Positions 14,934 to 21,702 of a stretch of DNA of 64,000 bases are shown here, in pieces. This DNA is from a virus: positions 83,568 through 147,567 of IMG/VR virus record IMGVR_UViG_3300017917_001336. One strand, written 5' to 3'. Both the position numbers and the translations under genes were made by a program. Every line of letters starts with the position of its first letter. Within the stretch, counting starts at the first letter, position 1. The notes under the pieces are model-generated. The model was not told where the DNA came from, did no database searches, and saw only the letters and a program-made list of their open reading frames with translations.

Positions 14934-15555
14934 GTGGTTCCAATCCTCTCTTTTCAATGCCATCTTCATACCATTCCTGGACTTCGTCCATTTCCTCTGC
15001 TTCATACTCTGCCATTGACTCACTGATACCAAACATCTCGTCCAGTTCCTCGCCAATGGTGTCTACAACAGTCTTAGAGTTGGTGCCACCGTAATCGTAG
15101 CACTCGTCGTAACCGTCTTCGAACTTGCCCACATAAGCCATACCTGGCTCGTAGTAGTAAGCACGAACTTCAAAGCCTTGCTCAACCAACTCTTCGTAAA
15201 CACCCATAGGAGGGCTCCACGCAGAGTCAAATCCAAATTCAATAGTGTTGTCTTCTACAACAACAGCCTCAGGGTCATAAGCATCAACATCCCATTTGGT
15301 GCCCCAGCGGCCTACGCAGAAGTCATACCAGTTGCCATAGCCATACTTCTCGACATTTTCAGCAGTCTTACGAACCAATTCAATTTGGTCCGGGTTGTCA
15401 TCGCTACCCACGCAACCTGCTACAATGTTCAGGTCCTCTGGAACAGGAATGACGTGTTTAAGGAATCTGCCTTCGCGGACAGCACTCGCAAGCGCCTCTA
15501 TTTTAGCAGAGTCAGTGTGTGAAATTGTGACGTTGTTATTGCACCAATTAGGCAT
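14920..15555 (-). CDS. Api92/DUF1281-like protein, 211 aa
   Basis: The opening MPNWCNNNVTIS and the later WGTKWDVDAY and SAWSPPMGVYEELVEQG segments are those of the Api92-like (DUF1281, ferredoxin-like) family found on plasmids and phages. The biochemical role is unknown. The C-terminal 50 residues are very acidic (Glu/Asp-rich). The ribosome-binding site AGGAGCGAA precedes the ATG. It is transcribed from the promoter upstream of 15837. Confidence 0.75.
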   Translation of the reverse strand: MPNWCNNNVTISHTDSAKIEALASAVREGRFLKHVIPVPEDLNIVAGCVGSDDNPDQIELVRKTAENVEKYGYGNWYDFCVGRWGTKWDVDAYDPEAVVVEDNTIEFGFDSAWSPPMGVYEELVEQGFEVRAYYYEPGMAYVGKFEDGYDECYDYGGTNSKTVVDTIGEELDEMFGISESMAEYEAEEMDEVQEWYEDGIEKRGLEPHGSK

Positions 15556-15573
15556 AGTTCGCTCCTATGTTGT

Positions 15574-15837
15574 TTAAGAAAATTCGTAAAAGGTTACGCT
15601 AGGGTCAATGCTCATCAACTCGCGGGCTGCACGGCGCAGATAAGTTGCACGGTCCTGCAGGGCCTTACCACGCAGTTCGCCATCGCAAGTAAGGTTCTCT
15701 GGGCTAAGGTCCGCATCCAAAGAGTTCGCAATCTTCTGGCGGTCCTCTGCGTTGAGCAGGCTCAAGGCCTTGCTACCAAAGATAGCACCCCAACGGTTCT
15801 TTTGCTCTACATAGTGTTCGATAGTTGAAATATTCAT
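15574..15837 (-). CDS. early protein of unknown function, 87 aa
   Basis: A mostly helical protein (IEHYVEQKNRWGAIFGSKALSLLNAEDRQKIANSL). CAGGAGCGAAA immediately precedes the ATG, and a full early promoter lies 30 bp further upstream. It starts a three- to four-gene run with the Api92-like gene. Confidence 0.7.
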   Translation of the reverse strand: MNISTIEHYVEQKNRWGAIFGSKALSLLNAEDRQKIANSLDADLSPENLTCDGELRGKALQDRATYLRRAARELMSIDPSVTFYEFS

Positions 15838-15866
15838 TTTCGCTCCTGTTTATTTACTATAACTCT

Positions 15867-15895
15867 ATTGTAAGCTCAAATGATCACTTTGTCAA
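15867..15895 (-). promoter_or_regulatory. early sigma70 promoter
   Basis: TTGACA, 17 bp, TACAAT (one mismatch in the -10), for 15837 and the genes after it. Confidence 0.75.
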
Positions 15896-16129
15896 CCGGA
15901 ACTGATCAATAACCCTATTAGCTTCAGGGAAATCGGTGTTGTTTTTCTGCAACATTTCCTCGTCCACGCACTCCATAATCATTAGACGCTGGAGCAGTTC
16001 TGCTTGGTGTTGCTGGGCAGGGTCGAGCGCATCGTACCAGTTGAGGAAGTCCTCTTCGGTTTCAAGTTCGTTCCACATGAAGTCCAGCATCTCCACTTGT
16101 TCTTCAGTTAGGTTGTTGATCGTAGGCAT
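15884..16129 (-). CDS. acidic helical protein, 81 aa
   Basis: MPTINNLTEEQVEMLDFMWNELETEEDFLNWY...; a highly acidic helical protein typical of small phage early proteins. There is no ribosome-binding site. The ATG lies 1 nt after the TAA of the upstream HTH gene, so it is presumably reached by coupled re-initiation. Confidence 0.65.
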   Translation of the reverse strand: MPTINNLTEEQVEMLDFMWNELETEEDFLNWYDALDPAQQHQAELLQRLMIMECVDEEMLQKNNTDFPEANRVIDQFRLTK

Positions 16130-16130
16130 A

Positions 16131-16307
16131 TTAGGAGTTGATAGTTGCGTTAGGGCTGTATTCCTCGTCTACACCGCACCCGTTGGACTCAATCCAATCG
16201 TATACGATATCCACAGGACAGCCTAGTTGGACAGCAATACTCTTAGGGCCATAGCCCTCAATGTAGAGCTGTTCAATGTCGTATGCTAGGTCTTTCAGTT
16301 TAGTCAT
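16131..16307 (-). CDS. small helix-turn-helix protein, 58 aa
   Basis: MTKLKDLAYDIEQLYIEG followed by a clear helix-turn-helix (PKSIAVQLGCPVDIVYDWIES) of the homeodomain/sigma-region-4 type, then a short acidic tail. GAGGAGG precedes the ATG, which overlaps the upstream stop (ATGACTAA). It probably binds DNA as a small regulator; target unknown. Confidence 0.65.
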   Translation of the reverse strand: MTKLKDLAYDIEQLYIEGYGPKSIAVQLGCPVDIVYDWIESNGCGVDEEYSPNATINS

Positions 16308-16512
16308 CGTAGGCCTCCTCGCCCAATTCAGTTACTTCTTCTTCCAGCACCATTACGTCAATGATGCGAGCTGTTTGATCTTCGTTGCTTACGCCCTGGA
16401 ACGCAGTACGAAAGGATTGATACTCACCGAGGAAGTCATAGACATCCATTCGGTCCCAGCCCTCTGGCACTTCAATCTCTTGCCGGAGGATAGTTGTTAC
16501 ATAGGCTTTCAT
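16300..16512 (-). CDS. early protein of unknown function, 70 aa
   Basis: MKAYVTTILRQEIEVPEGWDRMDVYDFLGEYQSF...; a small alpha/beta acidic protein. AAGGAGG precedes the ATG, which overlaps the TGA of the 160-aa gene. Part of a four-gene coupled run 16991-15884. Confidence 0.7.
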   Translation of the reverse strand: MKAYVTTILRQEIEVPEGWDRMDVYDFLGEYQSFRTAFQGVSNEDQTARIIDVMVLEEEVTELGEEAYDD

Positions 16513-16991
16513 GCTGCCTCCTTCTCTGCTTGGAACGCAAATGCTTCTTCCAGTGTAAGGAACTCGCCGTCAGTGCCGTAAAAGTCAACAAACCAAGTAG
16601 CCTTGCCGTTTACATTGCGCAGGATGTATTCGTACTCCTCACGCTGGTGCTCTCGTGCATATTCCTCAAAGTTCTTAAAACGCTTGGCACCCACACCCTC
16701 TTCGCCGCGATCGCGACCGTAGAAGGTAGTAATTTGTTGGCGTGCTTCTTGCTCTGCTTGGTACTCAGGGGTACCGTACTTGGCTTGTATGTCAAAGCTG
16801 TGCTTCTCGCCAATCTCAGGGCCCAGCGAGCTAACATCGCCCAAGTCCATAAGCTTCTGCACTTTGAAGGGATCCATGTAGTGATCGCGCAGGATAACAC
16901 CGTTGTGATCTAAGTAACCGTCCCAGTGGCAGTAGATCTGATCCACAGTACCGTCTGCGTATTCAATTGCAATAGTTGATCGTGTAGCCAT
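16509..16991 (-). CDS. conserved early protein, 160 aa (MATRSTIAIEY family)
   Basis: The N-terminal signature MATRSTIAIEYADGTVDQIYCHWDGYLDHNGVI (residues 1-33) marks a family common in phages and some bacteria. No function is known to me. The central part is helical with FYGRDRGEEGV. CAGGAGCGAAAC precedes the ATG and a full early promoter lies upstream. Confidence 0.75.
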   Translation of the reverse strand: MATRSTIAIEYADGTVDQIYCHWDGYLDHNGVILRDHYMDPFKVQKLMDLGDVSSLGPEIGEKHSFDIQAKYGTPEYQAEQEARQQITTFYGRDRGEEGVGAKRFKNFEEYAREHQREEYEYILRNVNGKATWFVDFYGTDGEFLTLEEAFAFQAEKEAA

Positions 16992-17022
16992 TTGTTTCGC
17001 TCCTGTGTGTGTTTAAGCCTTA

Positions 17023-17051
17023 ATTATACAACCTTTTGGGTCCGCTGTCAA
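17023..17051 (-). promoter_or_regulatory. early sigma70 promoter
   Basis: TTGACA, 17 bp, TATAAT (minus strand), for the 16991 run. It overlaps the last codons of 17048-17284. Confidence 0.85.
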
Positions 17052-17284
17052 GCCACTTCTTTGTAGACTTTGTAGCCGTAGATCGCCAGCTTGCGGATAG
17101 CCGATTGGATCTCGCCGTAGGTCTCGTTGAGGTCTTCTAGGCACTTCTTAGCATCTTTGATAGTGTCTGCGGTGCAGGTCTCGCCTGAGTAGATGTGTCT
17201 GCAGTCGTAGTAACGATCGCCATCGTCAGTGACCAGTTGGTAAGTGCCAAAGGTCTTGTACATTGTCATCTCGCCTGTTTTCAT
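17048..17284 (-). CDS. early protein of unknown function, 78 aa
   Basis: Start at ATG 17284 (MKTGEMTMYKTFGTYQLV), preceded by AAGGAGCGAGCG. A longer frame to 17338 has no ribosome-binding site. It includes DGDRYYDCRHIYSGETC and a helical C-terminus. Its mRNA would carry a leader of about 210 nt that looks structured. Confidence 0.65.
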   Translation of the reverse strand: MKTGEMTMYKTFGTYQLVTDDGDRYYDCRHIYSGETCTADTIKDAKKCLEDLNETYGEIQSAIRKLAIYGYKVYKEVA

Positions 17285-17497
17285 CGCTCGCTCCTTGTTG
17301 ATTAATCTGTTGGGGAACTCCGGACTAGCCGCTAGCACCGTCTGCTAGATCGTCTGCCTTCGTCATTACCGCCTACCTTCTCCGCCGCTTCTCCGAGCTT
17401 ACGCCCTGTTTCATGTGCTTAGATTGAGCGTGACCGTCGCCACTGTCCTAACCCTCTAAGCACCTAACGGTGTAGGTAACCCCTAATTCCTTACTAT
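17285..17497 (-). ncRNA. long structured leader or independent RNA
   Basis: About 210 nt without a gene lie between the 17504-17532 promoter and the next start codon. Read on the minus strand the region contains a perfect 9-bp arm pair GTGCTTAGA/TCTAAGCAC enclosing about 30 nt, a hairpin ACCTA/TAGGT, and CTAGC/GCTAG near the end. The composition is GC-rich compared with neighbouring coding sequence. A cis-regulatory leader or a stable small RNA would both fit. Confidence 0.45.
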
Positions 17498-17500
17498 GTG

Positions 17501-17758
17501 TTAATTATAAGCCCAAACCTCAACCTTGTCAACCTCTGCAATAACCCTACTGCCTGTATGGGTAATGTAAACTTTAGTACTATCTGTACCGCCTTCAACT
17601 AGGAAGACAGCCATGTAGACGAATTGCCCACCGTTGCTTATGCCCAGGAACTTGCACGAGCTGAACGCAGGGCCCTTATAGCCATTCTCGCGGGCTAGGC
17701 TGTTGAGCGTAGGCCCATTGTAGGAGATAAGAGTTTTTAGTGTCTCTGGGGTAATCAT
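17501..17758 (-). CDS. early protein of unknown function, 85 aa
   Basis: MITPETLKTLISYNGPTLNSLARENGYKG...; GAGGAGCC precedes the ATG, which overlaps the stop of the upstream 50-aa gene (ATGA). The second half is beta-rich (GQFVYMAVFLVEGGTDSTKVYITHTG). Its last codons overlap the promoter of the structured leader. Confidence 0.65.
   Translation of the reverse strand: MITPETLKTLISYNGPTLNSLARENGYKGPAFSSCKFLGISNGGQFVYMAVFLVEGGTDSTKVYITHTGSRVIAEVDKVEVWAYN
17504..17532 (-). promoter_or_regulatory. early sigma70 promoter
   Basis: TTGACA, 17 bp, TATAAT. Transcription should begin near 17497 and run into the structured leader before 17284. Confidence 0.85.
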
Positions 17759-17907
17759 TTAGGCTCCTCAATTTTTAAGTTAGACAACACGGCTTCTAGT
17801 GTGTCGTAAGCCATTTGCCAACGATCCCCAGGGATGTTATAGATCTGACTAATAGCATCGTTGAGAGTAGCTAGAGCCTCTAGCTTCTTGTAGTCTTGCT
17901 CAGTCAT
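17755..17907 (-). CDS. small helical protein, 50 aa
   Basis: MTEQDYKKLEALATLNDAISQIYNIPGDRWQMAYDTLEAVLSNLKIEEPK in outline; almost entirely helical. Both ends overlap neighbours through ATGA, the usual sign of a coupled gene. No function recognised. Confidence 0.6.
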   Translation of the reverse strand: MTEQDYKKLEALATLNDAISQIYNIPGDRWQMAYDTLEAVLSNLKIEEPK

Positions 17908-18224
17908 TCTGCATCCTCCTCTACTGCTTCGTCTTCCAAGCAGTCAAAGCAGTCCTCTACACGATTGTGTCCCTGATAGATAGTGTAGTCGCCAATTTGT
18001 GTTTTACATTCTTTGTCAATGTACTCGAAGCCGCCGTAGTACTCTAAGCTACGGGCATTGTCGCTAACAATAACACGCTCGCCTCTGTCAATGTACACAC
18101 GGCCGCAACGGATGTCTAGTCCCAGCTTGTCAGCACTCACCCGTTCCATACCCGCTACAAAACGCTCAATGCCGTAGCTAACCTCGTCTACAACATCCAA
18201 AATGCTAGTGCAGTCTTTAAACAT
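17904..18224 (-). CDS. early protein of unknown function, 106 aa
   Basis: MFKDCTSILDVVDEVSYGIERF...; ends in a very acidic tail (FDCLEDEAVEEDAE). Contains a beta-rich centre (GRVYIDRGERVIVSDNARSLEYYGGFEYID). Preceded by AAAGGAGCGAAACT and a full early promoter; first gene of a three-gene run. Confidence 0.7.
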   Translation of the reverse strand: MFKDCTSILDVVDEVSYGIERFVAGMERVSADKLGLDIRCGRVYIDRGERVIVSDNARSLEYYGGFEYIDKECKTQIGDYTIYQGHNRVEDCFDCLEDEAVEEDAE

Positions 18225-18255
18225 AGTTTCGCTCCTTTTGTTTAACTTAGCCTAT

Positions 18256-18284
18256 AGTATAGCACCGAGGGCCCAAACTGTCAA
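18256..18284 (-). promoter_or_regulatory. early sigma70 promoter
   Basis: TTGACA, 17 bp containing TTTGGGC, extended TGC-TATACT, for 18224. Confidence 0.85.
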
Positions 18285-18505
18285 CCCCATGCTTTCAATA
18301 ACCCTGCACAGCACACAAGTATTCCCGCAAGGTTGACAAGGATTTGTGCTTTGTTGCGTACCCTATAGCTCCACATAAAATAAAAGCTACCACCGCATAG
18401 CCCTGCTACTAAATTGTAGGGGTACAGTTGGGGGTAAAAAGACATTAATATGTACATTGTGAGGAGGCACATAGTGCCTGCCCACTGTAGCATATTATTA
18501 AACAT
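18281..18505 (-). CDS. small membrane protein, 74 aa
   Basis: Start at ATG 18505 (MFNNMLQWAGT), which overlaps the stop of the upstream gene and has GAGG before it. At least two hydrophobic segments are visible (TMCLLTMYILMSFY and ILVNLAGILVCCAGLL) with a Gly-rich turn between. This resembles an inner-membrane protein with an SDR/transporter-like hairpin, but no family is recognised. Confidence 0.6.
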   Translation of the reverse strand: MFNNMLQWAGTMCLLTMYILMSFYPQLYPYNLVAGLCGGSFYFMWSYRVRNKAQILVNLAGILVCCAGLLKAWG

Positions 18506-18683
18506 TGTCTGCCTCAAATTCCATTACGTCACAGCGCAAGTCCTCTACAATGTCCTCAATCCTGCAATGCGTCTCATAGCACACGTCACTGTCACCCAGT
18601 GCATCTTGTATAAGTGCGTCTGCGTCCTCTAGCAATTCCATTGCCTCGCGCAGTTTAGCTGCTTTTTGTTTTGCTGTTAGCAT
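18498..18683 (-). CDS. small helical protein, 61 aa
   Basis: MLTAKQKAAKLREAMELLEDADALIQDALGDSD...; a charged helix-rich protein that may form a coiled coil. AAGGAGCGACAC precedes the ATG, and a full early promoter lies upstream. Confidence 0.7.
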   Translation of the reverse strand: MLTAKQKAAKLREAMELLEDADALIQDALGDSDVCYETHCRIEDIVEDLRCDVMEFEADNV

Positions 18684-18713
18684 AGTGTCGCTCCTTGCTG
18701 TTTAAGTGTTTTA

Positions 18714-18742
18714 ATTATAGCGCACATAGCCCAATCTGTCAA
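18714..18742 (-). promoter_or_regulatory. early sigma70 promoter
   Basis: TTGACA, 17 bp containing TTGGGC, TATAAT, for 18683. Confidence 0.85.
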
Positions 18743-18761
18743 CCATGTGCGCTTGTGTTAA

Positions 18762-19094
18762 TTAAAACGCCCCTTCAAAAATTTGTTGTGTTTCGTATGC
18801 ATACAAATCGCCTGTAGCCTTTTCGCGTACAGTAATCCAATCCTGTGCATAAAAGCGTTCTTGCTCATATGCGCTACCCATAAAAAAGTAACAGTCTACA
18901 GTCTCAAACTCAATCTCGTCTGTAGCAAATTGTTTAACAATGTATTCACCACATTCATCAGCGTCTAACGCATACCCGTGTTCACCAACGCTACCTAGTA
19001 CATTAGCAATCCAGCGTTCCTGCTGCTCTTGCGTGTCCTCTGTGTATGTAATGTCTTGCAGTTTGCACAATTTTACAAAATTACGCTTTTCCAT
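18762..19094 (-). CDS. early protein of unknown function, 110 aa
   Basis: MEKRNFVKLCKLQDITYTEDTQEQQERWIANVL...; acidic alpha/beta protein ending QIFEGAF. AAGGAGCGAAAA precedes the ATG. Its promoter is atypical, with a palindrome in place of the usual -35. Confidence 0.7.
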   Translation of the reverse strand: MEKRNFVKLCKLQDITYTEDTQEQQERWIANVLGSVGEHGYALDADECGEYIVKQFATDEIEFETVDCYFFMGSAYEQERFYAQDWITVREKATGDLYAYETQQIFEGAF

Positions 19095-19122
19095 TTTTCG
19101 CTCCTTCTAATTACAGTACAGC

Positions 19123-19150
19123 TAGTATAGCACAGCTAGCCTAGCTGTGC
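19123..19150 (-). promoter_or_regulatory. atypical promoter with palindrome
   Basis: A TATACT -10 (near 19123-19128) lies next to a perfect palindrome GCACAGCTAG-C-CTAGCTGTGC at 19130-19150. No TTGACA is present at the expected distance, unlike the other promoters of the block. The palindrome could be an operator or a transcription-stop hairpin for the upstream gene. Confidence 0.4.
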
Positions 19151-19160
19151 TGTGCTTACA

Positions 19161-19484
19161 TTACGCCTCCATGCTAGCAAGCTCGTCCTCTTGCATACCT
19201 TGTTCTGTAAAGCTAACAGCAAAGCCTACAGCGTCACTAATAGCAGTTTCAAACCCACTATCTGTATAAATGTCCCATGTGCTGTTGTGTTGCACATTTA
19301 CCATTGTATAAAATTCGCTGTCGTAAATGTTATTAATAATAGTAATACCTGTTACATTAATAACACGCCCTGCCTCACAGCCCCACAAGCCGTCGCCTGC
19401 TGTAGTAACTGTAAATGCACACATAAATTCTGTAATAATACAGTCTACGTCACGCTCGTAACGCACAAGCACTAATTTTTGCAT
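19161..19484 (-). CDS. early protein of unknown function, 107 aa
   Basis: MQKLVLVRYERDVDCIITEFMCAFTVTTAGDGLWGCEAGRVINVTG...; beta-rich with a C-terminal helical acidic segment. AAAAGGAGCGATGT precedes the ATG. Codons such as GCA/GTA/ACA dominate as in its neighbours. Confidence 0.7.
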   Translation of the reverse strand: MQKLVLVRYERDVDCIITEFMCAFTVTTAGDGLWGCEAGRVINVTGITIINNIYDSEFYTMVNVQHNSTWDIYTDSGFETAISDAVGFAVSFTEQGMQEDELASMEA

Positions 19485-19513
19485 ACATCGCTCCTTTTGC
19501 TACTTAAAAAACA

Positions 19514-19542
19514 ATTATAGCACAGCAAGCCCAAAATGTCAA
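19514..19542 (-). promoter_or_regulatory. early sigma70 promoter
   Basis: TTGACA, 17 bp starting TTTTGGGC, extended TGC-TATAAT, for 19484. Confidence 0.85.
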
Positions 19543-19567
19543 CTTGCTGTGCTAATAACCCTACAGT

Positions 19568-19798
19568 TTAGTCTATTATTTGCACATTAGCACAGCGCAA
19601 AGTCTGCATAGCAGTATTAATGCTTTTTAATACTTCTGCTTGTGCATTTACATAATCTGTACTACAAATATCTCCTGTAACTAGTACAGCATTTTTAACA
19701 GTTACTACATTATGCTTATCAAAACTAAAAATTACGCGATAAGTGTTAAGACGCTTGTTTACTACTACTTTAGCTAACACAGTACAATTTGTTTGCAT
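19568..19798 (-). CDS. early protein of unknown function, 76 aa
   Basis: MQTNCTVLAKVVVNKRLNTYRVIFSFDKHNVVTV...; alternating beta segments then a helix, like a small alpha/beta sandwich. GAAGGAGCGTGT precedes the ATG. Confidence 0.7.
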   Translation of the reverse strand: MQTNCTVLAKVVVNKRLNTYRVIFSFDKHNVVTVKNAVLVTGDICSTDYVNAQAEVLKSINTAMQTLRCANVQIID

Positions 19799-19821
19799 AC
19801 ACGCTCCTTCTAAGTGTTTGT

Positions 19822-19850
19822 ATTATAGCGCAGCTAGCCCAAAATGTCAA
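19822..19850 (-). promoter_or_regulatory. early sigma70 promoter
   Basis: TTGACA, 17 bp starting TTTTGGGC, TATAAT, for 19798. Confidence 0.85.
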
Positions 19851-20086
19851 ATCCCTACAGCTTGTAGGGTCTTTAGTTCTTGTTGCAATTCTGCCACACG
19901 CTGTTTTTGCAGTTGTGCAATAAACTTGACTTTTTTAGTTTCGATGTCTTTGCGGAACTTATTAATGCTTACATTTAGCATATAAGAGGTTTGTCCGTAG
20001 CTTTGCAGCTTATTTTGTGTTTTGTACACATGAGCACGAGCGGCAGACATAGCGTATGCGTTTACAGTATTAGCGTATTGACCCAT
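19847..20086 (-). CDS. basic helical protein, 79 aa
   Basis: Start at ATG 20086 (MGQYANTVNAYAMS), with AAAAGGAAC before it; the longer frame to 20287 crosses a promoter and a terminator. The protein is a long, Lys/Gln-rich helix (NKFRKDIETKKVKFIAQLQKQRVAELQQELKTL), probably a coiled coil. Function unknown. Confidence 0.65.
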   Translation of the reverse strand: MGQYANTVNAYAMSAARAHVYKTQNKLQSYGQTSYMLNVSINKFRKDIETKKVKFIAQLQKQRVAELQQELKTLQAVGI

Positions 20087-20107
20087 CTTTGTTCCTTTTA
20101 AAAATGT

Positions 20108-20136
20108 ATTATAGCACACTTTGGACCCGCTGTCAA
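20108..20136 (-). promoter_or_regulatory. early sigma70 promoter
   Basis: TTGACA, 17 bp, extended TGC-TATAAT, for 20086. Confidence 0.85.
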
Positions 20137-20170
20137 CAACCCTAACGACCGTAGGGTCTCTCATGATCCA

Positions 20171-20199
20171 TTGACGCCTAACCCAAAAGGCAGTATAAT
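20171..20199 (+). promoter_or_regulatory. plus-strand sigma70 promoter within the minus block
   Basis: TTGACG, 17-bp spacer, TATAAT. It fires against the direction of the surrounding genes, toward a short non-genic stretch. Confidence 0.65.
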
Positions 20200-20205
20200 A
20201 CATGT

Positions 20206-20300
20206 ATTCGAACAAAGGGGGGTGGACGTCGAGGCTGGGCGTCAGTTTCTGAGCCTGAAATAAGAAAAAGTGTGGCATCTGCGCCACACTCTAGAATACC
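20206..20300 (+). ncRNA. candidate small RNA A (or a 13-aa ORF)
   Basis: Begins at the promoter above and contains TTCGAACA, then GGGGGGTGGACGTCGAGG, a motif shared with the RNA at 22135. It could fold with AGGC/GCCT and TCAG/CTGA arms. A tiny GTG-started ORF of 13 codons overlaps the shared motif. The only strong hairpin at its end (20269-20290) has its T-run on the other strand, so the 3' end is uncertain. Confidence 0.35.
20262..20290 (-). terminator. rho-independent terminator (minus strand)
   Basis: AGTGTGGC/GCCACACT stem followed on the minus strand by TTTTTCTT. It ends the two-gene run 20858-20317. Confidence 0.75.
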
Positions 20301-20316
20301 CTGGTTGACAGCAGGG

Positions 20317-20580
20317 TTACATGCTCCAGTATGCCTCGCTGGATGGGCTACAGTATCTGGGCGTATCAAATCGTTCCATGTACTCTTTACCACCCATCAT
20401 GTTGATCCGCTTGACCATAGTCTCATGGATTTCATAGCGGAACCCTTGACTGGCTCGCCACGTATGCTTGACAGTATGCTCTAGGGTCTTGAGGTCTGTA
20501 GTATCATAGTCACTATAATGCACTCGGCGCTCGCCTGCCTTGGTGCGAGCATCCTTTTTGTATATGATAACGGTATACAT
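20317..20580 (-). CDS. early protein of unknown function, 87 aa
   Basis: MYTVIIYKKDARTKAGERRVHYSDYDTTDLKTL...; basic alpha/beta protein with RYEIHETMVKRINMMGG. The ATG overlaps the TAA of the upstream gene (TAATG), with no own ribosome-binding site. The C-terminus is Ser/Tyr-rich. Confidence 0.65.
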   Translation of the reverse strand: MYTVIIYKKDARTKAGERRVHYSDYDTTDLKTLEHTVKHTWRASQGFRYEIHETMVKRINMMGGKEYMERFDTPRYCSPSSEAYWSM

Positions 20581-20858
20581 TATGCAGCCTCCAACATTGA
20601 CAGTGGAACGGAGTAGACCATGTTCATGCTAGGGATATGCACATCGGCCTTCTTGATCTTGATCTTGCGGATCGTTCCCACTACGGTACCACCCAACTTG
20701 GCATGGGTCAGTTTAACCTTATCGCCACTGTGGAAGGTGCAGGCGTTAACCCGGGCAGTCTTTGAACGGGCAAAGGCCACAGCGTCTACAATACTTTGCA
20801 GATCCTGCGCAGACCACGCACCCGAAATAATTGCACGATTGATAGTACCAATATCCAT
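20580..20858 (-). CDS. SH3/KOW-like small protein, 92 aa
   Basis: Residues 45-85 (SGDKVKLTHAKLGGTVVGTIRKIKIKKADV) look like a KOW or SH3-type beta barrel, often nucleic-acid binding; the N-terminal 40 residues are helical. AAGGAGCGTGAA precedes the ATG and a full early promoter lies upstream. The exact role is unknown. Confidence 0.65.
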   Translation of the reverse strand: MDIGTINRAIISGAWSAQDLQSIVDAVAFARSKTARVNACTFHSGDKVKLTHAKLGGTVVGTIRKIKIKKADVHIPSMNMVYSVPLSMLEAA

Positions 20859-20887
20859 TTCACGCTCCTTTTTGTCTAAGTGTTTCT

Positions 20888-20916
20888 ATTATATGCTCAA
20901 ACGCACCCGCTGTCAA
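20888..20916 (-). promoter_or_regulatory. early sigma70 promoter
   Basis: TTGACA, 17 bp, TATAAT, for 20858. Confidence 0.85.
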
Positions 20917-20924
20917 CCTACTAA

Positions 20925-20937
20925 GCAGCGGGGCCTA
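20925..20937 (+). repeat. 13-base repeat, copy 1
   Basis: GCAGCGGGGCCTA, identical to copies at 22847-22859 and 23053-23065. Here it overlaps the upstream edge of an early promoter next to the end of the Gp88-like gene. Confidence 0.5.
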
Positions 20938-21642
20938 TTATGCAGCTACAGCGATTGGAATCATACGGCGAACGAACCCAGTGGTGTCCTTCTTAGCACG
21001 ACCCTTAGCCTTAAGCCCTGCGATGCAACCCTTAGGGTCCAAAAAGCGCAGGTCAGTGTCGTCTGCATTAATTACAGGACGGCCCATGTAAGAGTCTGGG
21101 AGCTTGTCAAAGACAGCAGCCACGTTCATACCTGCACTCACTGCCTTTTGTACGTCTGCTTCGTTACCGTCTGCAGCTGAGAACGTCAAGTGATAGTTGG
21201 GCAGGTGTGCTACCTTGCGTCCAAGCACCTTAGTATAGTCATAGAACTGTACATTGGGGAACTTCTCAATGATACCGTACTTCTCCCAAGCCAAGTCCGA
21301 TGTACCGTTAAGGCGGAACACGGGTGTCAAACCCAGCTTCGCAGACTGTTTGATGCCCAGCTTGATGTCCTTCTCCAGCTGAGCCATAAATGCATCACGC
21401 TGCTCAAAGAACATCCTAGTCTTGCGAATGCGAGCCTGCTGGATCATGTTGGTGTTTTCACCGCGCTTGAACATACCACCGCGCCCGGCAGTATTCAAAC
21501 AGGCAGCGGTACAGCCTGCGGTGCGCTTAGGGCAAGTCTCCTTACCGGACAGCGTCGCAGGAGCAAGATGCAGAATAAAGCTAAGATAGCCCAATTTTGC
21601 ACCCTTTTGGATCTTGGGATTTGCAGTACTTAGAAGTTTCAT
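20938..21642 (-). CDS. Gp88-family phage protein, 234 aa
   Basis: The N-terminal signature KLLSTANPKIQKGAKLGYLSFILHLAPA and the Cys cluster CPKRTAGCTAACLNTAGRGGM match the Gp88 family seen in many actino- and T4-like phages. The Cys pattern (C-x6-C-x3-C) suggests a metal site. FYDYTKVLGRK and LTFSAADGNE follow. The activity is not known to me. ATGGAGCGAAC precedes the ATG. Confidence 0.8.
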   Translation of the reverse strand: MKLLSTANPKIQKGAKLGYLSFILHLAPATLSGKETCPKRTAGCTAACLNTAGRGGMFKRGENTNMIQQARIRKTRMFFEQRDAFMAQLEKDIKLGIKQSAKLGLTPVFRLNGTSDLAWEKYGIIEKFPNVQFYDYTKVLGRKVAHLPNYHLTFSAADGNEADVQKAVSAGMNVAAVFDKLPDSYMGRPVINADDTDLRFLDPKGCIAGLKAKGRAKKDTTGFVRRMIPIAVAA

Positions 21643-21673
21643 GTTCGCTCCATGTTCGTTTAAGTTAGCCTAT

Positions 21674-21702
21674 AGTATAGCAAGAATTAATAACCCTGTC
21701 AA
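21674..21702 (-). promoter_or_regulatory. early sigma70 promoter
   Basis: TTGACA, 17 bp, extended TGC-TATACT, for the Gp88-like gene. It overlaps the end of the GIY-YIG gene. Confidence 0.85.

Noticed and set aside
19847-20287. Long N-terminal extension of the 79-aa gene up to 20287
   Set aside because: Would cross a minus-strand promoter and the upstream terminator; ATG 20086 has an RBS.
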